In this document: piece after piece, positions 12,045-21,291 of the stretch
Layout of the letters: each line of letters starts with the position of its first letter
Numbering within the stretch: the stretch's first letter is position 1
Assembly: GCF_021869535.1 (NCBI RefSeq)
Contig: NW_026262712.1
Location: forward strand, 48,714,884 to 48,778,883
DNA: 64,000 bases
Direction of reading: 5' to 3'
From: Mytilus californianus
Taxonomy: Eukaryota > Mollusca > Bivalvia > Mytilida > Mytilidae
The notes under the pieces: generated by a model
Seen by the model: the letters and a program-made list of their open reading frames with translations, nothing else
Database searches by the model: none
Told to the model about the DNA's origin: nothing
Made by a program: the position numbers and the translations under genes

Positions 12045-12573
12045 ATATAGGCATTTTGTTCTCCTCAAATATTTTTGTGACAGAAAAATAACGGCTAACC
12101 CAAACTTTGAAACGTTAATTCATTGCATCGGTACACAGTTCCATACAATACAAACATACTGCAACCTTCTTATTCAAATACTATTCAAATTTATAGTTCT
12201 ATTTTTAAGAAAGAGAAACACTCCAGTTACACCACCAAACCAACCAATGGCGATCGTTGGAACAGGAGTAGTTTATGCAGAAGTAAACAAGCCGGCCGTT
12301 AAACGTGAAAAAAGCACGGCAAGTCAAAGAACTCAACCAACTGCATCCGACGATACATACGACCACATGGAACATTGTCGACTTAGTCAGACCCACAATC
12401 CGACAGATTGCAACTATGACACCATGCACAGTATGATGAATGAAGGTGAAGAGGAAAACAATTATAATCATGTGACTGAAACAAAGAAGGAATCTAAGCA
12501 AATTGTTGTTGATATTTCTGCAGATTACAGTCATGTCGAACACCGCGAAATTCAAGACATATTATTGGAGTAA
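1..12573 (+). CDS. Gene A: single-pass receptor with WSC-like ectodomain and tyrosine-motif tail (3' part)
   Basis: Five exons join in phase: 1-99, 3075-3254, 3875-4021, 6515-6593 and 12210-12573, each internal junction with AG acceptor and GT donor. The visible protein is about 290 residues; its N-terminus lies before the window. Order: end of a Cys-rich WSC-like module (two Cys in exon 1), a juxtamembrane ectodomain with N-glycosylation sequons (NIT, NVT, NIT) and five Cys over exons 2 and 3, one hydrophobic helix of about 24 residues rich in Ile and Val, then a basic stop-transfer (CKRKR) and a tail of about 121 residues. The tail has tyrosines at codons 12274 (VVYAEV, ITIM-like), 12358 (YDHM), 12415 (YDTM), 12463 (YNHV) and 12526 (YSHV); two fit the YxxM PI3K-SH2 consensus. 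Inferred role: surface receptor signalling through phosphotyrosine. The ligand is unknown. Gene B at 47.6 kb is a probable paralogue. Confidence 0.75.
1327..1356 (-). ncRNA. Hammerhead ribozyme-like motif (degenerate)
   Basis: Read on the minus strand: core CTGATGA at 1356-1350, a short stem II (GTT...GAT, with wobble pairs), GAAA at 1336-1333, then ACGCGT and C. ACGCGT is its own reverse complement, as expected for the intermolecular stem III of a minimal dimeric hammerhead. Stem II is weakened relative to the GTC/GAC version at 8045-8057. Activity is untested. Confidence 0.45.
1385..1662. repeat. Dispersed repeat, copy 1 (pairs with 45640-45912)
   Basis: The stretch from GCGCCTGTCCCAAG through TTGACACATTCCCCATTTCC is repeated with clear similarity at about 45645-45912 in the same orientation. 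There is no coding potential. It sits next to the hammerhead-like motif at 1327-1356, so it may be part of one ribozyme-bearing repeat. Confidence 0.7.
2597..2785 (+). pseudogene. Penelope-like element RT fragment
   Basis: Conceptual translation contains EEILYNHRSVLCSF and, after one base shift in the T-run near 2700, LDLPSLYWIPKLHK. The latter matches the segment DLPCLHWLPKFHK of the PLE at 57.2-59.4 kb. Only about 60 codons upstream of the RT palm remain, and the reading then breaks into an unrelated dispersed repeat at about 2775. No functional product is expected. Confidence 0.65.
2775..2990 (+). repeat. Dispersed repeat fused to the PLE fragment
   Basis: A related sequence lies in the opposite orientation at about 49490-49715, and its 3' part (ATGAGTTYGAATSTCC...TATCTTT) recurs near 19930-19970. 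Noncoding. Confidence 0.6.
3075..3254 (+). CDS. Gene A exon 2 of those visible: juxtamembrane ectodomain
   Basis: The acceptor TATTTTAG ends at 3074 and the donor GT is at 3255-3256. The exon is 180 nt, phase 1 in and phase 1 out. It encodes 60 residues with sequons NVT and NIT and one Cys. There is no catalytic motif. Confidence 0.7.
3875..4021 (+). CDS. Gene A exon 3: Cys-containing membrane-proximal ectodomain
   Basis: The acceptor TTACAG ends at 3874 and the donor is at 4022. The exon is 147 nt, phase 1/1. It contains NYCIAV, YSCNT and LCYF, giving three cysteines spaced like a small disulfide module just before the membrane helix. Confidence 0.7.
4022..6514 (+). other. Gene A intron, nothing recognised
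   Basis: AT-rich sequence with frequent short A and T runs. I find no exon with acceptable splice sites and no clear transposon relic. Poly-A stretches at 4498-4507 and 6360-6378 are the only simple features. Confidence 0.5.
6515..6593 (+). CDS. Gene A transmembrane exon
   Basis: A T10 run followed by ACAG forms the acceptor; the donor is GT at 6594. The 79-nt exon encodes an unbroken hydrophobic helix (IMIITVIAGTIMIVIVIVVT) ending in CK. Phase 1 in and phase 2 out matches the tail exon at 12210. Confidence 0.8.
8038..8069 (+). ncRNA. Hammerhead ribozyme-like motif
   Basis: Core CTGATGA at 8038-8044, stem II GTC/GAC (8045-8047 with 8055-8057) around a 7-nt loop, GAAA at 8058-8061, then the palindromic stem III ACGCGCGT (8061-8068) with T as residue 17. 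All invariant core positions are present. Stem III can form only between two molecules, as in minimal dimeric hammerheads known from Penelope-like elements. Confidence 0.6.
8650..8925 (+). repeat. AT-rich tandem repeat, about 43-bp period
   Basis: Alternating modules CATTTAAATGCAATATTTTT and ATT(C/T)AA(A/T)TGGTATA repeat about six times with small length changes. The array is intronic to gene A and noncoding; the ORF that runs across it is a by-product. Confidence 0.75.
9795..9812 (+). repeat. Poly-G tract, 18 bases
   Basis: An uninterrupted run of 18 G, able to form a G-quadruplex on the + strand. A C tract of the same length is at 47903-47920. Confidence 0.9.
10171..10232 (+). repeat. SINE/LINE-like 3' tail repeat
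   Basis: A short motif (ATGCRTGAAATATTTGCCAC...GGCAACCAA) followed by CAATCAA. Related copies are at about 19563-19620, 46690-46762 and 51838-51890, with a reverse copy at 11161-11225. The conserved tail ending in an (ATCA)n-type microsatellite suggests a retroposon 3' end. Confidence 0.65.
11161..11225 (-). repeat. SINE/LINE-like 3' tail repeat, reverse orientation
   Basis: The reverse complement reads TCCTGAACAAGCATGG, then an ATATTTG...AACAAACAATCAAT tail. It is a diverged member of the family listed at 10171. Confidence 0.55.
11258..11580 (+). repeat. Dispersed mussel-type repeat, diverged copy
   Basis: Shows the landmarks of the family (GCCTTCAACAATGA, CTATAAAAGGCCC, ACAATTCAAACGA, AAATTACAGACTCCTGACCT). 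It is directly followed by a second, better preserved copy. Confidence 0.75.
11580..11940 (+). repeat. Dispersed mussel-type repeat, second adjacent copy
   Basis: Begins AAAAACGAAGATGTGGTATG and runs through CAACTCTCCACA, CGTACGGCCTTCG, GCATAGTCAGCTATAAAAGG to TTAGCGGGATCCCAATCC. The same family is at 33235-33390, 35335-35700, 42205-42520 (reverse) and 55697-55760. No protein is encoded. Confidence 0.8.
12210..12573 (+). CDS. Gene A last exon: cytoplasmic signalling tail
   Basis: The acceptor TTTTTAAG ends at 12209; the stop is TAA at 12571-12573. It begins RKRNTPV after the split Arg codon. Five tyrosine motifs are spaced 16 to 28 residues apart (YAEV, YDHM, YDTM, YNHV, YSHV). The middle is rich in Thr, Asn, Asp and Glu and looks disordered. 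The ITIM-like first motif and two YxxM motifs suggest SH2-mediated signalling; this is inference. A shadow ORF on the other strand is not real. Confidence 0.75.
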
Positions 12574-12968
12574 ATGTATTCGGTTTTTATCATTTTCCAA
12601 ATTTGTACAAATATGGATTCAAGGGAGAAATTTGTAACCCATAGTATATGGTATAATTACGGTAATAAGTCCATAGTACATCAGCAAAATCAAGACAAAT
12701 ACATATAGTTGTTTTTTTTAATCATTTGACAAACTCATAAATAAACAATGATGGTAAAAAAAATCTAGGCAGCCTAGATTTGGAAGATATTTTTATTACT
12801 TACTTGTATAATTATTCTATTAGTTCGAGCCAGGGGTTCCAGCAGGAATATGCTCTTTGCAATGCTTTATTTTGATAAAAATATTATTTTTTCTATAAAC
12901 AAATTTTCTTTAAGATAATTTTTCAAAGCTACAATATTTATTTGTCCACTTTGTATTTTTGTTCTGTA
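12574..12968 (+). other. Gene A 3' UTR and flank
   Basis: AT-rich sequence with a candidate polyadenylation signal AATAAA at 12740-12745, about 170 bases after the stop codon. The minus-strand LINE begins shortly after. Confidence 0.4.
12740..12745 (+). promoter_or_regulatory. Candidate poly(A) signal of gene A
   Basis: A canonical AATAAA hexamer downstream of the gene A stop. It is a common hexamer in AT-rich DNA, so support is positional only. Confidence 0.4.
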
Positions 12969-12969
12969 T

Positions 12970-14193
12970 ATATAATATTTAGTTAATAATATTATGAGGT
13001 TTCTTATGTAGTTTTTTTTTCGTTTTTTCTAATATCCCAAATAAGACAATGTTTAAGTTAAGTGGTAGTTCAATTTGGACTTTAGTATATATCCATATAT
13101 TAAGTTCTTCCGATACGTCCAATACTTTTGGACATGTCCAGAATATGTGTTCTATGGTTTCTATTGAGTCCGTACAGAAAGTACATTTTTTGTTAAGTTT
13201 AACTTTAATTTTGTAGAGAAATTCAGTTGTCCCCAAAATTCTGTGATCTATCCTGTATTGGAGCCACTGTAATTTTGAATTTTTAGTTATGTAAAAAAGA
13301 ATTCTATACACTTTATTCCAGATAATATTATGTCTATTTAGGATTAAGGACCACTTTTCCTGTGATGTGATATTTGTTATTTCATCTTTTAAAACATTGT
13401 ACATGTCTTTTGATCCTTTTGTAGATTTTAAAAATATTGTAATATTAATTGGTATAATTGACCCATAAAGCTTAACAATCTGATTACATTTAATATCAAG
13501 ACTTTTCATATAAGAATTAACTGCTGAAACTACACCATGGTATATAAGAAAGTTGGTATCAATATTATAGGTTTTTTGAAATTCCTACCAGTTCCTTAAA
13601 TGCCCATCATTATCAATTAAATCATTAATTAACCAGACTCCTTTTCAGTCCATTTTTTGTACAGAGGGGCTTGATTACCAATCTTAATTTGTTTATTATT
13701 CCAAATATTCGATGTGACTAAATAATATTCGTTCTTAACAGCTACTTTATTTTGGAGTTCAGTCCAAGCATTAAAAACCTCTTGCCAAAAGAAAGGTTTT
13801 ACATGTGTTCTTGGACCTACATAGAGCAGTTCATTTGATTTAATTTTTTCCGAATAAGTCAGTAACTTACAATAATTATTAGTGTGTTTAATGATTCTTC
13901 TTATCTTAGTTAATTTTAATCCTTTTATATATTTTTTTAAGTTTAACATGTTAAGTTCACCCAATTCATATATTTGAGAAATTGTTTCTCTTTTAATTTT
14001 GTAAGGTTTACCATCCCAAATAAAAGAAAATAAATTATTAATAAATTGGTTAAGTAACCCATTGTTCAGATTTGGTAATGTTAAAAATAAGTGATTAAGC
14101 TTTGAAATTATAAGACTTTTAATTATAGTAATTTTTCCAATTGGAGATAAGTATTTGTTTGACCAACTATTTATTGTTCTCTCTATCTCTTTA
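12970..14193 (-). pseudogene. LINE ORF2, C-terminal part with zinc knuckle (segment 4)
   Basis: Two minus-strand reading stretches (14193-13629 and 13509-12979), separated by a frameshift, give the C-terminal region of a LINE ORF2. Recognisable pieces are INSWSNKYLSPIGKITIIKS followed by LIISKLNHLFLTLP and SFIWDGKPYKIKRE, the post-RT region of L1/Tx1-like ORF2, then a knuckle C-x2-C-x8-H-x4-C (CTFC...EHIFWTC). It connects through the 3.2 kb insertion at 14194-17406 to the RT domain at 17.4-18.1 kb. The element ends at a stop near 12979. Not functional. Confidence 0.8.
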
Positions 14194-14613
14194 GGTTGCA
14201 CTTCTGTAAATATAGACAATGCAATTTCCCATAGGAACTCCGTTTACGGCTAAAACTGTGCCACTTTTGCTATGAAGTTTCGTAAAAAATTATATCCTAG
14301 AATGGAAATTTTATATGCACTACTATTTTTTTCAAAGGTCAAAACATAGGGCTGTGCGGCATATTTTCAACATTTACATGCCTCGAACTTCTAAGAGTTT
14401 AAACTTATACTAAAATTCTGTACTACCCCTCCCTCTACTTTTGGTCTTCCATGTGTATCTATACTGGTAACATTCTCAAGTTGTGTCTCTACGAGATGAA
14501 GCATAAAGATCATATCTGGGAACCAGTAGGTAAACAAAAAACAATATATGAATATTAAATTTCTCCCCAAAAGGGCCTGGTTTGTAAAACAGCTGTATTT
14601 ACAAAGTGCAACC
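14194..14613. mobile_element. MITE-like unit A, 420 bp
   Basis: The ends GGTTGCACTTCTGTAAA and TTTACAAAGTGCAACC are inverted repeats. The unit is about 90% like A' at 16971-17406 by eye, which has an extra 27-28 bp near 17222. Confidence 0.7.
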
Positions 14614-15838
14614 TATATTGACATTTCTTTAAATAGAAAATTTCACAACAATACTTATTTATCAGAATCATAGCCCAAGAGAAATCACTGCATGCACTCT
14701 ACCTTTTCTTTTACACTACATTTAATACCCCCCACCCCTGTTTCAATTTTTAAAGAATTTGAAAACAATACTTTAATTATTGTCAGTTTACCCTATGTGC
14801 ATGTTTTCTGACAAAAAATGCCTAGATCCTGTATGAAACTACTCTGGTAACAAATTGACAGCATTTCAGAATACTATAAATGTAAACTTTAGTAGTTAAT
14901 CATTCCATTATTCAAGATTATATAAAGTATCTAATCCTGTCTCTATCTCCAGTCCACATCTTACTGTATGCCCATTTATCTATAACAGTTCACAACTTCT
15001 CCCTCAAATGGTCAGTTCATAAATCTTGTCACAATAATATCATCTCTTACCATATATCTAACATATAATTTGGCTAATATATGAACTAGAAGTGTTTAAT
15101 CAAAGCCATATTTGCAAAAATTGTATGTATGAAGTTACCATTTTGATATATAAATTCATTAAAAGTTTTGTAGAACTGACTGCTAGAATCTGTTTTTTGC
15201 ATAACTTCCAAGTAAGTTTGTTGTTTTCCATACAAAAGACCTTTATAATGATAAAAGCATAGCCTTAACAGGTTAAATGATCTGTTTTATGACCCAGGGG
15301 TTAGGGGTTTTTCTCAGTTTTTTGCCTCTGGTGCCTCACATTTGCTGAATAATTCTGCTGTTTCTGATAATATGGAATATTTAGTATATTTTTAGGATAG
15401 GACACACTATTGTTAGTTTTATTGAGGTTACTCTATATGTCTAGCTTGTATTTCTTTTAAGCCGCGGTCACAAGAGAGAACAGTCAAGTGTTAAGGCTTA
15501 CTTATGGGTTTTCGTCAGGGCAAACACAACCTACCAACAATGTTCATCAAGGATCTATGAGTTTCAATGACTGCGAAGAGTAAATATTAGCACTCCTTTA
15601 CAATTTAAATTACAAATGTGCATATATTATGAATTTACTTTGCATACAGGGCTTTAGGTAAATTATGTATACTGTAAACTGTGAATTTATGCTGAGTCAT
15701 CATATTTTAGGCCCTGGATATTCTCAATCTTCATGAAATATTTATAAAACTTTATGTTTGACTTCATTTCATTCTGATCACCGAAGATAAATAGATTTGG
15801 TGAAATTCTATATGTTCTCTTTTTTTTCACGCAATATA
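14614..15838. repeat. Unit B, first copy of a tandem duplication
   Basis: Matched over most of its length by 15839-16970 in direct orientation. Shared landmarks are TAATACCCCC, GACCCAGGGGTTAGGG, AAGCCGCGGTCACAAGAGAG and TTTCAATGACTGCGAAGAGT. No coding potential is seen. Confidence 0.75.
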
Positions 15839-16970
15839 CTGACGTTTATTTAAATAGAAAAATCTTGAAAAACTCTTTTTCTCACAACAATACTTATTTA
15901 ACAGAATCAGAAATCACCGCATGCACTCTAACTTTTCTTTTACACTACATTTAATACCCCCACCCCCGTTTCAATTTTTAAAGAATTTGAAAACAATACT
16001 TTAGTTATTGTCAGTTTACCCTATGTGCATGTTTTCTGACAAAAAATGCCTATTATATAAAGCATCTAATCCTACCTCTATCTCCAGTCAACATCTTACT
16101 GTATGCCCATTTATCTTTAAAAGTTCACAATTTCTCCCCAAATGGTCAGTTCAGAAATCATGTCATAATTATATCATCTCTTACCATATATCTAACATAA
16201 TTTGGCTAATATATGAACTAGAAGTGATTAAACAAAGCCATATTTGCAAAAAATGTATGCATGAAGTGACCATTTTGATATATAAATTCATTTAAAGTTT
16301 TGTAGAACTGACTGCTAGAATCTGTTTTTTGTATAACTTCCAAGTAAGTTTGTTGTTTTCCATACAAAAGACCTTTATATTGATAAAAGCATAGCCTTAA
16401 CAGGTTAAATGATCTGTTTTATGACCCAGGGGTTAGGGATTTTTCTCAGTTTTTTTGCCTCAGGGGCCTCACATTTGCTGAAAAATTCTGCTGTTTCTTG
16501 AAAAAATGGAATATTTAGTATATTTTTAGGATAGGACACAATATTGTTAGTTTTATAGAGGTAATTCTATATATCTAGCTTGTTTTTTTAAGCCGCGGTC
16601 ACAAGAGAGAACAGTCAGGTGTTACAGCTTACTTATGGGTTTTCGTCAGGGCAAAAAACACCCTACCAACAATGTCCATCAAGGATCTATGAGTTTCAAT
16701 GACTGCGAAGAGTAAATATTAGCACTCCTTAACAATTTAAATTACAAATGTGCATATATTATGAATTTACTTTGCATACAGGGCTTTAGGTAAACTATGT
16801 ATACTGTAAACTGTGAACTTATGCTGAGTCATCATATTTAAGGCCCTGGATATTCTCAATCTTCATGAAATATTTATAAAACTTTATGTTTGGCTTAATT
16901 TCTTTCAAAATAAACCAGATTTGGTAAAATTCTACATGTTCTTTTTTTTCACCCAAGATTAGTTGCACTT
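15839..16970. repeat. Unit B', second copy of the tandem duplication
   Basis: Shorter than B by about 90 bases, mainly by loss of a segment equivalent to 14830-14930. A 95-codon ORF across it is open in this copy only and is not considered a gene. Confidence 0.75.
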
Positions 16971-17406
16971 CTGTAATTATAGACAATGCAATTTCCCATA
17001 GGAACTCATTTTACGGCTAAAACTGTGCCACTTTTTCTATGAAGTTTCGTAAATAATTACATCCTAGAATGGAAAGTTTATATATGCACTACTACTTTTT
17101 TTTAAAGGTCAAAACATAGGGCTGTGCGGCATATTTTCAACATTTATATGACTCGAACTTCTAAGAGTTTAACCTTATACTAAAATTCTGTACTAACTAT
17201 CCCTCTACTTTTGGTCTTCCTCAGAATTCAATTTCGCAGCTATCCATATATATCTATACTGGTAACATTCTCAAGTTGTGTCTCTACAAGATGATGCATA
17301 CAGATCATATCTGGGAACTAGTAGGTAAACAAAATATCTATGAATATTAAATTTCTCCCCAAAAGAGGCGTGGGTTGTGAAACAGCTGTATTTACAATGT
17401 GCAACC
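16971..17406. mobile_element. MITE-like unit A', 436 bp
   Basis: Starts AGTTGCACTTCTGTAA and ends TTTACAATGTGCAACC. Direct orientation relative to A, so A and A' resemble LTRs although each has its own TIRs. Confidence 0.7.
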
Positions 17407-18122
17407 TTTAAGTTTGGGTCCATAATTTAGTGTTTCCATTTCTTGTAAATCAACCAAATATTAAATACCCAGGAGCGTAAATCTATTGGAACCCCACTCC
17501 AATCCCTACTTTACACACATTGTTTCTTGCCTATATTTCTTTTTCCCACTCCATACTACCTTTGTTTTTTTCTAAATTCATCTTTAGACCAGACCATTCA
17601 GCATATAATTCTTAAACACAAAGAGATGCATCTAAGGATTCTGGTGAACCATCTAAAATAAATGAAGTGTCATCAGCATATTGTGATATCAAACATTCTG
17701 AGTCTTCAATAGTAATACCTCTAATAGATTCGTTTTTTCTAAGAAGTTTTCCTAAAATTTCAGCACATAACAAAAAAATGTAAGGAGATAAAAGATCTCC
17801 TTGTCTGCAACCTCTCTGAATTGTAAAAAAAAAATGAAAAAAAATTATTCTGTGTTACTGCTGATTCGGTATTTGTATAAAAAAAGTTTTAATCCAGTGT
17901 TTTATGGAGTTTCCAAAGTTGAAAAAAATCAAGAACCTGTTCTATGAAAATCCAGGGGATAGAATCGAAAGCTTTTTCAAAATCAATAAGAAGGAGAACG
18001 CCAGGGATATCATTTTCGTCAGTGTAGTGTAATAAATCATATATCAATCTGGTATTTTCACCATTAAATCTACTATCATGTATAAATCCTATCTGGTCAT
18101 TATTAATTATTATATACCTATA
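17407..18122 (-). pseudogene. LINE ORF2, reverse transcriptase core (segment 3)
   Basis: Translated from the minus strand with frame changes, this gives in order QIGFIHDSRFNGENTRLIYD, motif A with LLLIDFEKAFDSI, motif B with QRGCRQGDLLSPYIF, motif C QYADDT (catalytic Asp-Asp) near 17670-17685, and AEWSGLKMNLEKNKG before the thumb (LLGI, LNYGPKL). Frameshifts in T runs and internal stops show a dead copy. It joins upstream LINE sequence across the Crypton insertion and downstream sequence across the composite insertion. Confidence 0.85.
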
Positions 18123-18210
18123 TGGAGTTATTTTCTTTCAGAACGATAGGTCATTCTTTTTCAGAATCAACCCGGACGATACCATTTTTCAATGAAATGT
18201 GCTCCAAGGC

Positions 18211-18245
18211 ATAAAATAATGACCTGTGTCAGGTCATTATTTTAT
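18211..18245. repeat. Perfect 16-bp hairpin in the Crypton 3' region
   Basis: Arms 18211-18226 and 18230-18245 around a 3-nt loop, 20 bases after the stop codon. A weaker form is kept in the related short element near 33812-33845, so it may be a functional part of the element end. Confidence 0.75.
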
Positions 18246-18263
18246 CCTGATTGAAAAACTACT

Positions 18264-18460
18264 TTAACTGTTTGTTTTTTTGTCACTCTCGGGTGTTGAA
18301 CATTCAACCGAAGCACTACCAACTGGTGCACCGGCAGCTGCTGATGGTTTTGCCTTCTTACTTCCATCTGACGGTCTTAATCCATACAAGATGTTCGATG
18401 CCTCTATTTGTTGATCGGCAGAAGTCCTTTTGTAAACTCTTACTGCAATACTACGATGAC
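18264..18460 (-). CDS. Crypton exon 3: nucleophile region and C-terminus
   Basis: The acceptor TATTGCAG is at 18468-18461. The exon encodes GHRSIAVRVYKRTSADQQ, with the catalytic Tyr in VYKR, and a Lys/Ser/Ala-rich end before TAA at 18266-18264. The + strand ORF across this stretch is a shadow. Confidence 0.8.
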
Positions 18461-21046
18461 CTGCAATACATAGCTTAATTATTTTTGCGTTTACGTTAGC
18501 ACTTTTTATTTTTATTGAACTGCATATTCAACATCACAATAAAAGGAATACAACTCAAAATTTTAGCAGTAACTGAAGCATGACGGACAAACAGACGAGC
18601 GGACGAGTTATGGTAAATCTGATTACCCAAAATATCGTGATCGTGACAGATACAATCATTTATCTTAATGATAAATTTCCTGAAGTCTCTGTACAAAGAT
18701 AATTATACATTTTTCTTACAATCATCAGTTCTCTATTAAAGCAATTGAAAAAAAACTGTGAAAAAGAACAGTTATTGGGTAATGTCATGCAGACAAGGAA
18801 TACCTTCGTGTTTGTATTTTTTTTCATGCCATTTTGTGTGGGCTAAATAAGAATATTAAAAATAAAAGACTAGAAATTATAATGTTTAATTTTACTATTA
18901 TATTACCTGTTGTTTCGGCCACACGTTGTTCTTCTATGCCAGCATTATAAAGACGTGTTGCTGCTGAGGCTCGGAGGCTATGGTTTGTACGTTTTCCAGT
19001 CAGTCCAATACTTGTGCACAACCGTTTCACAGTGCCTTGTAAAGTGTTGTGTCCAATAGGAGTTTTGCAATATCATTGTCCATCTTTGATATGTTTTAAA
19101 GGTGTAAGGTAAAAACAATCCTTTCCGCCATTTGTTGGACTTAAATAAAAGAAAACGTTTTGTAAAATTTTACTTCAAACACACATAATGTAATAATGTA
19201 AAGATGATTTTAATTATTATAGGTAAATTACAGCTAATTTCCTAATGCTTGTGGAGTAAAACTTTGGCTGGCTTACTTGCTTTGTTTGTATAAACGTAAG
19301 CTGAAGCATTGTATTTAAGATTGACATCTGCAAACAATATAAACAGGCATTATTAAACAAGTATATATTATATTTAAATTTGATTGAAAGTTATCCCAAT
19401 TACAATTGTCAATATACAAACAAAGCAGCAAGCTAACCAAAGTCTTACCCTGAATGCATTAGGAAATTAGCTGTAAAAGGAAATTACGTTAGATTAGATC
19501 AACAAATATTTCAGATTGTATCATATTCATTGAAGCATGATGAGAAGATATATTAAAGAATCGCCCTGAATATGCATGAAATATTTGCCACTGGACGTTA
19601 AGCAACCAACAATCAATATATTAAAGAAAACAGTATTAAATCCTGTGGATTCGTATTGGAAAATTTAATTCAACCTTTGGATGTCTGTTTTGTGTTCATG
19701 ATTTGTTTTGATGTGTTACATGTACATTAGACGATTTTCATATTTTTCTGCTGCCTTTGGTTTTTTTTAAAGTTTTATACATTGTTTGTATATTCTTTAC
19801 ACCATTCAATTTTCATATTTTTTCATGTTCTTTACCTTTATAAGGAAATCGGTACAGAGAGGGCTTCATCTTTTAAATTTGGAGGAGGGGATACCACTGG
19901 CGTTGTCATTTTTTTTTTTTTTTCGATCTATGAGTTTGAATGTCCCTCTGGTATCTTTCGCCCCTCTTCTATTGTCATTTTAACGTACAAGGAATACCAT
20001 TAGTCGTTTTTTTTGTAAGTGTTGAAAAGCGTTAAAGCGTTAAATATAAGCCCCACCCCATTTTATAAAGTTATTTATAAATAATAAGCTACTTACCAAA
20101 GTGACTTGTACTTTTCAAATATTGTAACAATACATCTATTTCTGTTTTCTGGGTTTTCAAATGCTCGGACACATTTTGGAACAACTTTTCTGTGCTTAAG
20201 GCCACCTGCGTTAGCTTTTGAAACATCCTGTTTGTACAACAGGTATCTTAATTTAGCATCCTTATCTTGAAACGGACCAGTTATTTGCGGATAAGAATTA
20301 AGTCTGAGCTGTCGGTGTTCAGTGCCTCCCCTTAATGCAAAATGCAAACCACACAAATAAAGCAACGCGTCTAGAAGTTGTTGGGGATTATCCACGCCAA
20401 GGATATCCTTATCATATAATGACGCTTCTTCATCTACCGATATCACATCAGCCTGCTTGCGCGTATTTGCACCGAGACCTTCAGTGGCCCTTTCTTTCAT
20501 GACAGCATCTAACACTTGTCTAGCCCGAAGGAATTCGGGATCCGTGAAGAAGTTTATACTAGATGATTTCTGATGACGATAATATCCCTGTATTGAGGAA
20601 AACAGGTCATAAATACTGTTGGACGGATATTTACCTCCGTCTTTTTTTTTGGCCTCTGCAATGAAATATTGTAACGAAGTCGACAGTTCTGTTTTGTCCA
20701 TGTGTACCAAATCCTTTTGCAAACAATTCGGAGGAATTCCTAAATTATCTGATATCGGACGTAAACGGCGCTCGGCTTGCCAACTATTGAAAGCATTATA
20801 ACCCCATTTATATTTTTTGACTGAATTTTTCGGCACCGATTCCTCAATCTTGTTTTGAAGGGATTTTGCTGTCTCTGGTTGACCGTGTCTAAATTGATGA
20901 CTTATACTAGTAATTTCCAAATCATTACCACTTGGTTTTAAATCAAAATAACTTAGAATATCACTTTCTTTTTCTTCACTTACTTGAGAATACGAACTTT
21001 GCGTAAGAAAAATCGGGTCCCACTCTAACAAATCTATACCATCCAT
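18264..21046 (-). CDS. Crypton tyrosine recombinase, three exons, one internal TGA
   Basis: complement(join(18264..18460,18907..19139,20097..21046)) gives 460 codons including the stop. Junctions are GT-AG (donors GTAAGT and GTAATA; acceptors TTTAAG and TTGCAG) and keep phase. Domain order: an N-terminal acidic region, a core-binding helical part (KWGYNAFNSW), then the DUF3504-type catalytic part with the first catalytic Arg in GLHFALRGGTEHRQLR, the box II motif HSLR in TNHSLRASAATRLYNAG, TTGHRS split over exons 2 and 3, and the probable nucleophile Tyr in VYKRTS. A TGA at 19073-19075 interrupts DGQ-YC, where relatives usually have Trp. Apart from that stop the frame is intact, so the copy is young or only just dead. 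Similar domains were domesticated in ZMYM2/QRICH1-type vertebrate proteins. Confidence 0.85.
18907..19139 (-). CDS. Crypton exon 2: HxxR box with internal stop
   Basis: 233 nt. It encodes PTNGGKDCFYLTPLKHIKDG, then a TGA codon (19073-19075), then CKTPIGHN and VKRLCTSIGLTGKRTNHSLR. The single stop is a W-to-stop type change in an otherwise open exon. Confidence 0.8.
19563..19620 (+). repeat. SINE/LINE-like 3' tail repeat in a Crypton intron
   Basis: Same family as at 10171 (GAAATATTTGCCACTGGACG, then AACCAACAATCAAT). It lies inside the intron between Crypton exons 2 and 1, so it was probably inserted after or carried by the element. Confidence 0.65.
20097..21046 (-). CDS. Crypton exon 1: N-terminus and catalytic Arg
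   Basis: The ATG at 21046 is the first in a 316-codon open stretch ending at donor GTAAGT (20096-20091). The coding DNA is less AT-biased than its surroundings. It contains the ALRGGTEHRQLR box with the first catalytic Arg. Confidence 0.85.
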
Positions 21047-21291
21047 GGTCGTAATGTGGATTTTCTTTTAATATAACTGGAAAATGATTACACACTTTTA
21101 TATCTTAATTAGTGAGTTTTATTTTAGTGAATTATTTTCACCTTATTTGCATATACATTATAATTTAAATGTTAGGCGTGGTTATAACCAAACTAATTTG
21201 AGCAGAATCTCCCACTTTAATGATCGGTAAAATAGGATAGAAATTTCTGCAAAATTGTAATAAACAGAATTTTTTCGACGGTATATAAGTC

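Larger units (their letters stand above)
6594..12209 (+). other. Gene A intron before the tail exon, repeat-rich
   Basis: A 5.6 kb intron. It contains the hammerhead-like motif at 8038-8069, an AT-rich tandem array (8650-8925), an 18-G tract, a SINE-like 3' tail (10171-10232) and its reverse (11161-11225), and two adjacent copies of a common dispersed repeat (11258-11940). Between them (6600-8030, 8950-9790, 10240-11150) nothing coding is recognised. Confidence 0.5.
14194..17406. mobile_element. Composite insertion A-B-B'-A' inside the LINE
   Basis: The 3.2 kb block interrupts LINE coding sequence exactly. It starts GGTTGCAC and ends GTGCAACC, and its flanks CTTTAG (14189-14194) and CTTTAA (17406-17411) look like a 5-bp target duplication. 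Its outer parts are two direct copies of a TIR-bearing repeat; its inner part is a tandem duplication of about 1.1-1.2 kb. No transposase is encoded. Confidence 0.6.

Noticed and set aside
12205-12555. 116-codon minus-strand ORF
   Set aside because: Exactly antisense to the well-supported tail exon of gene A; no independent support.
16008-16295. 95-codon ORF in unit B'
   Set aside because: Not open in the sister copy B at 14790-15120; reading frame not conserved.
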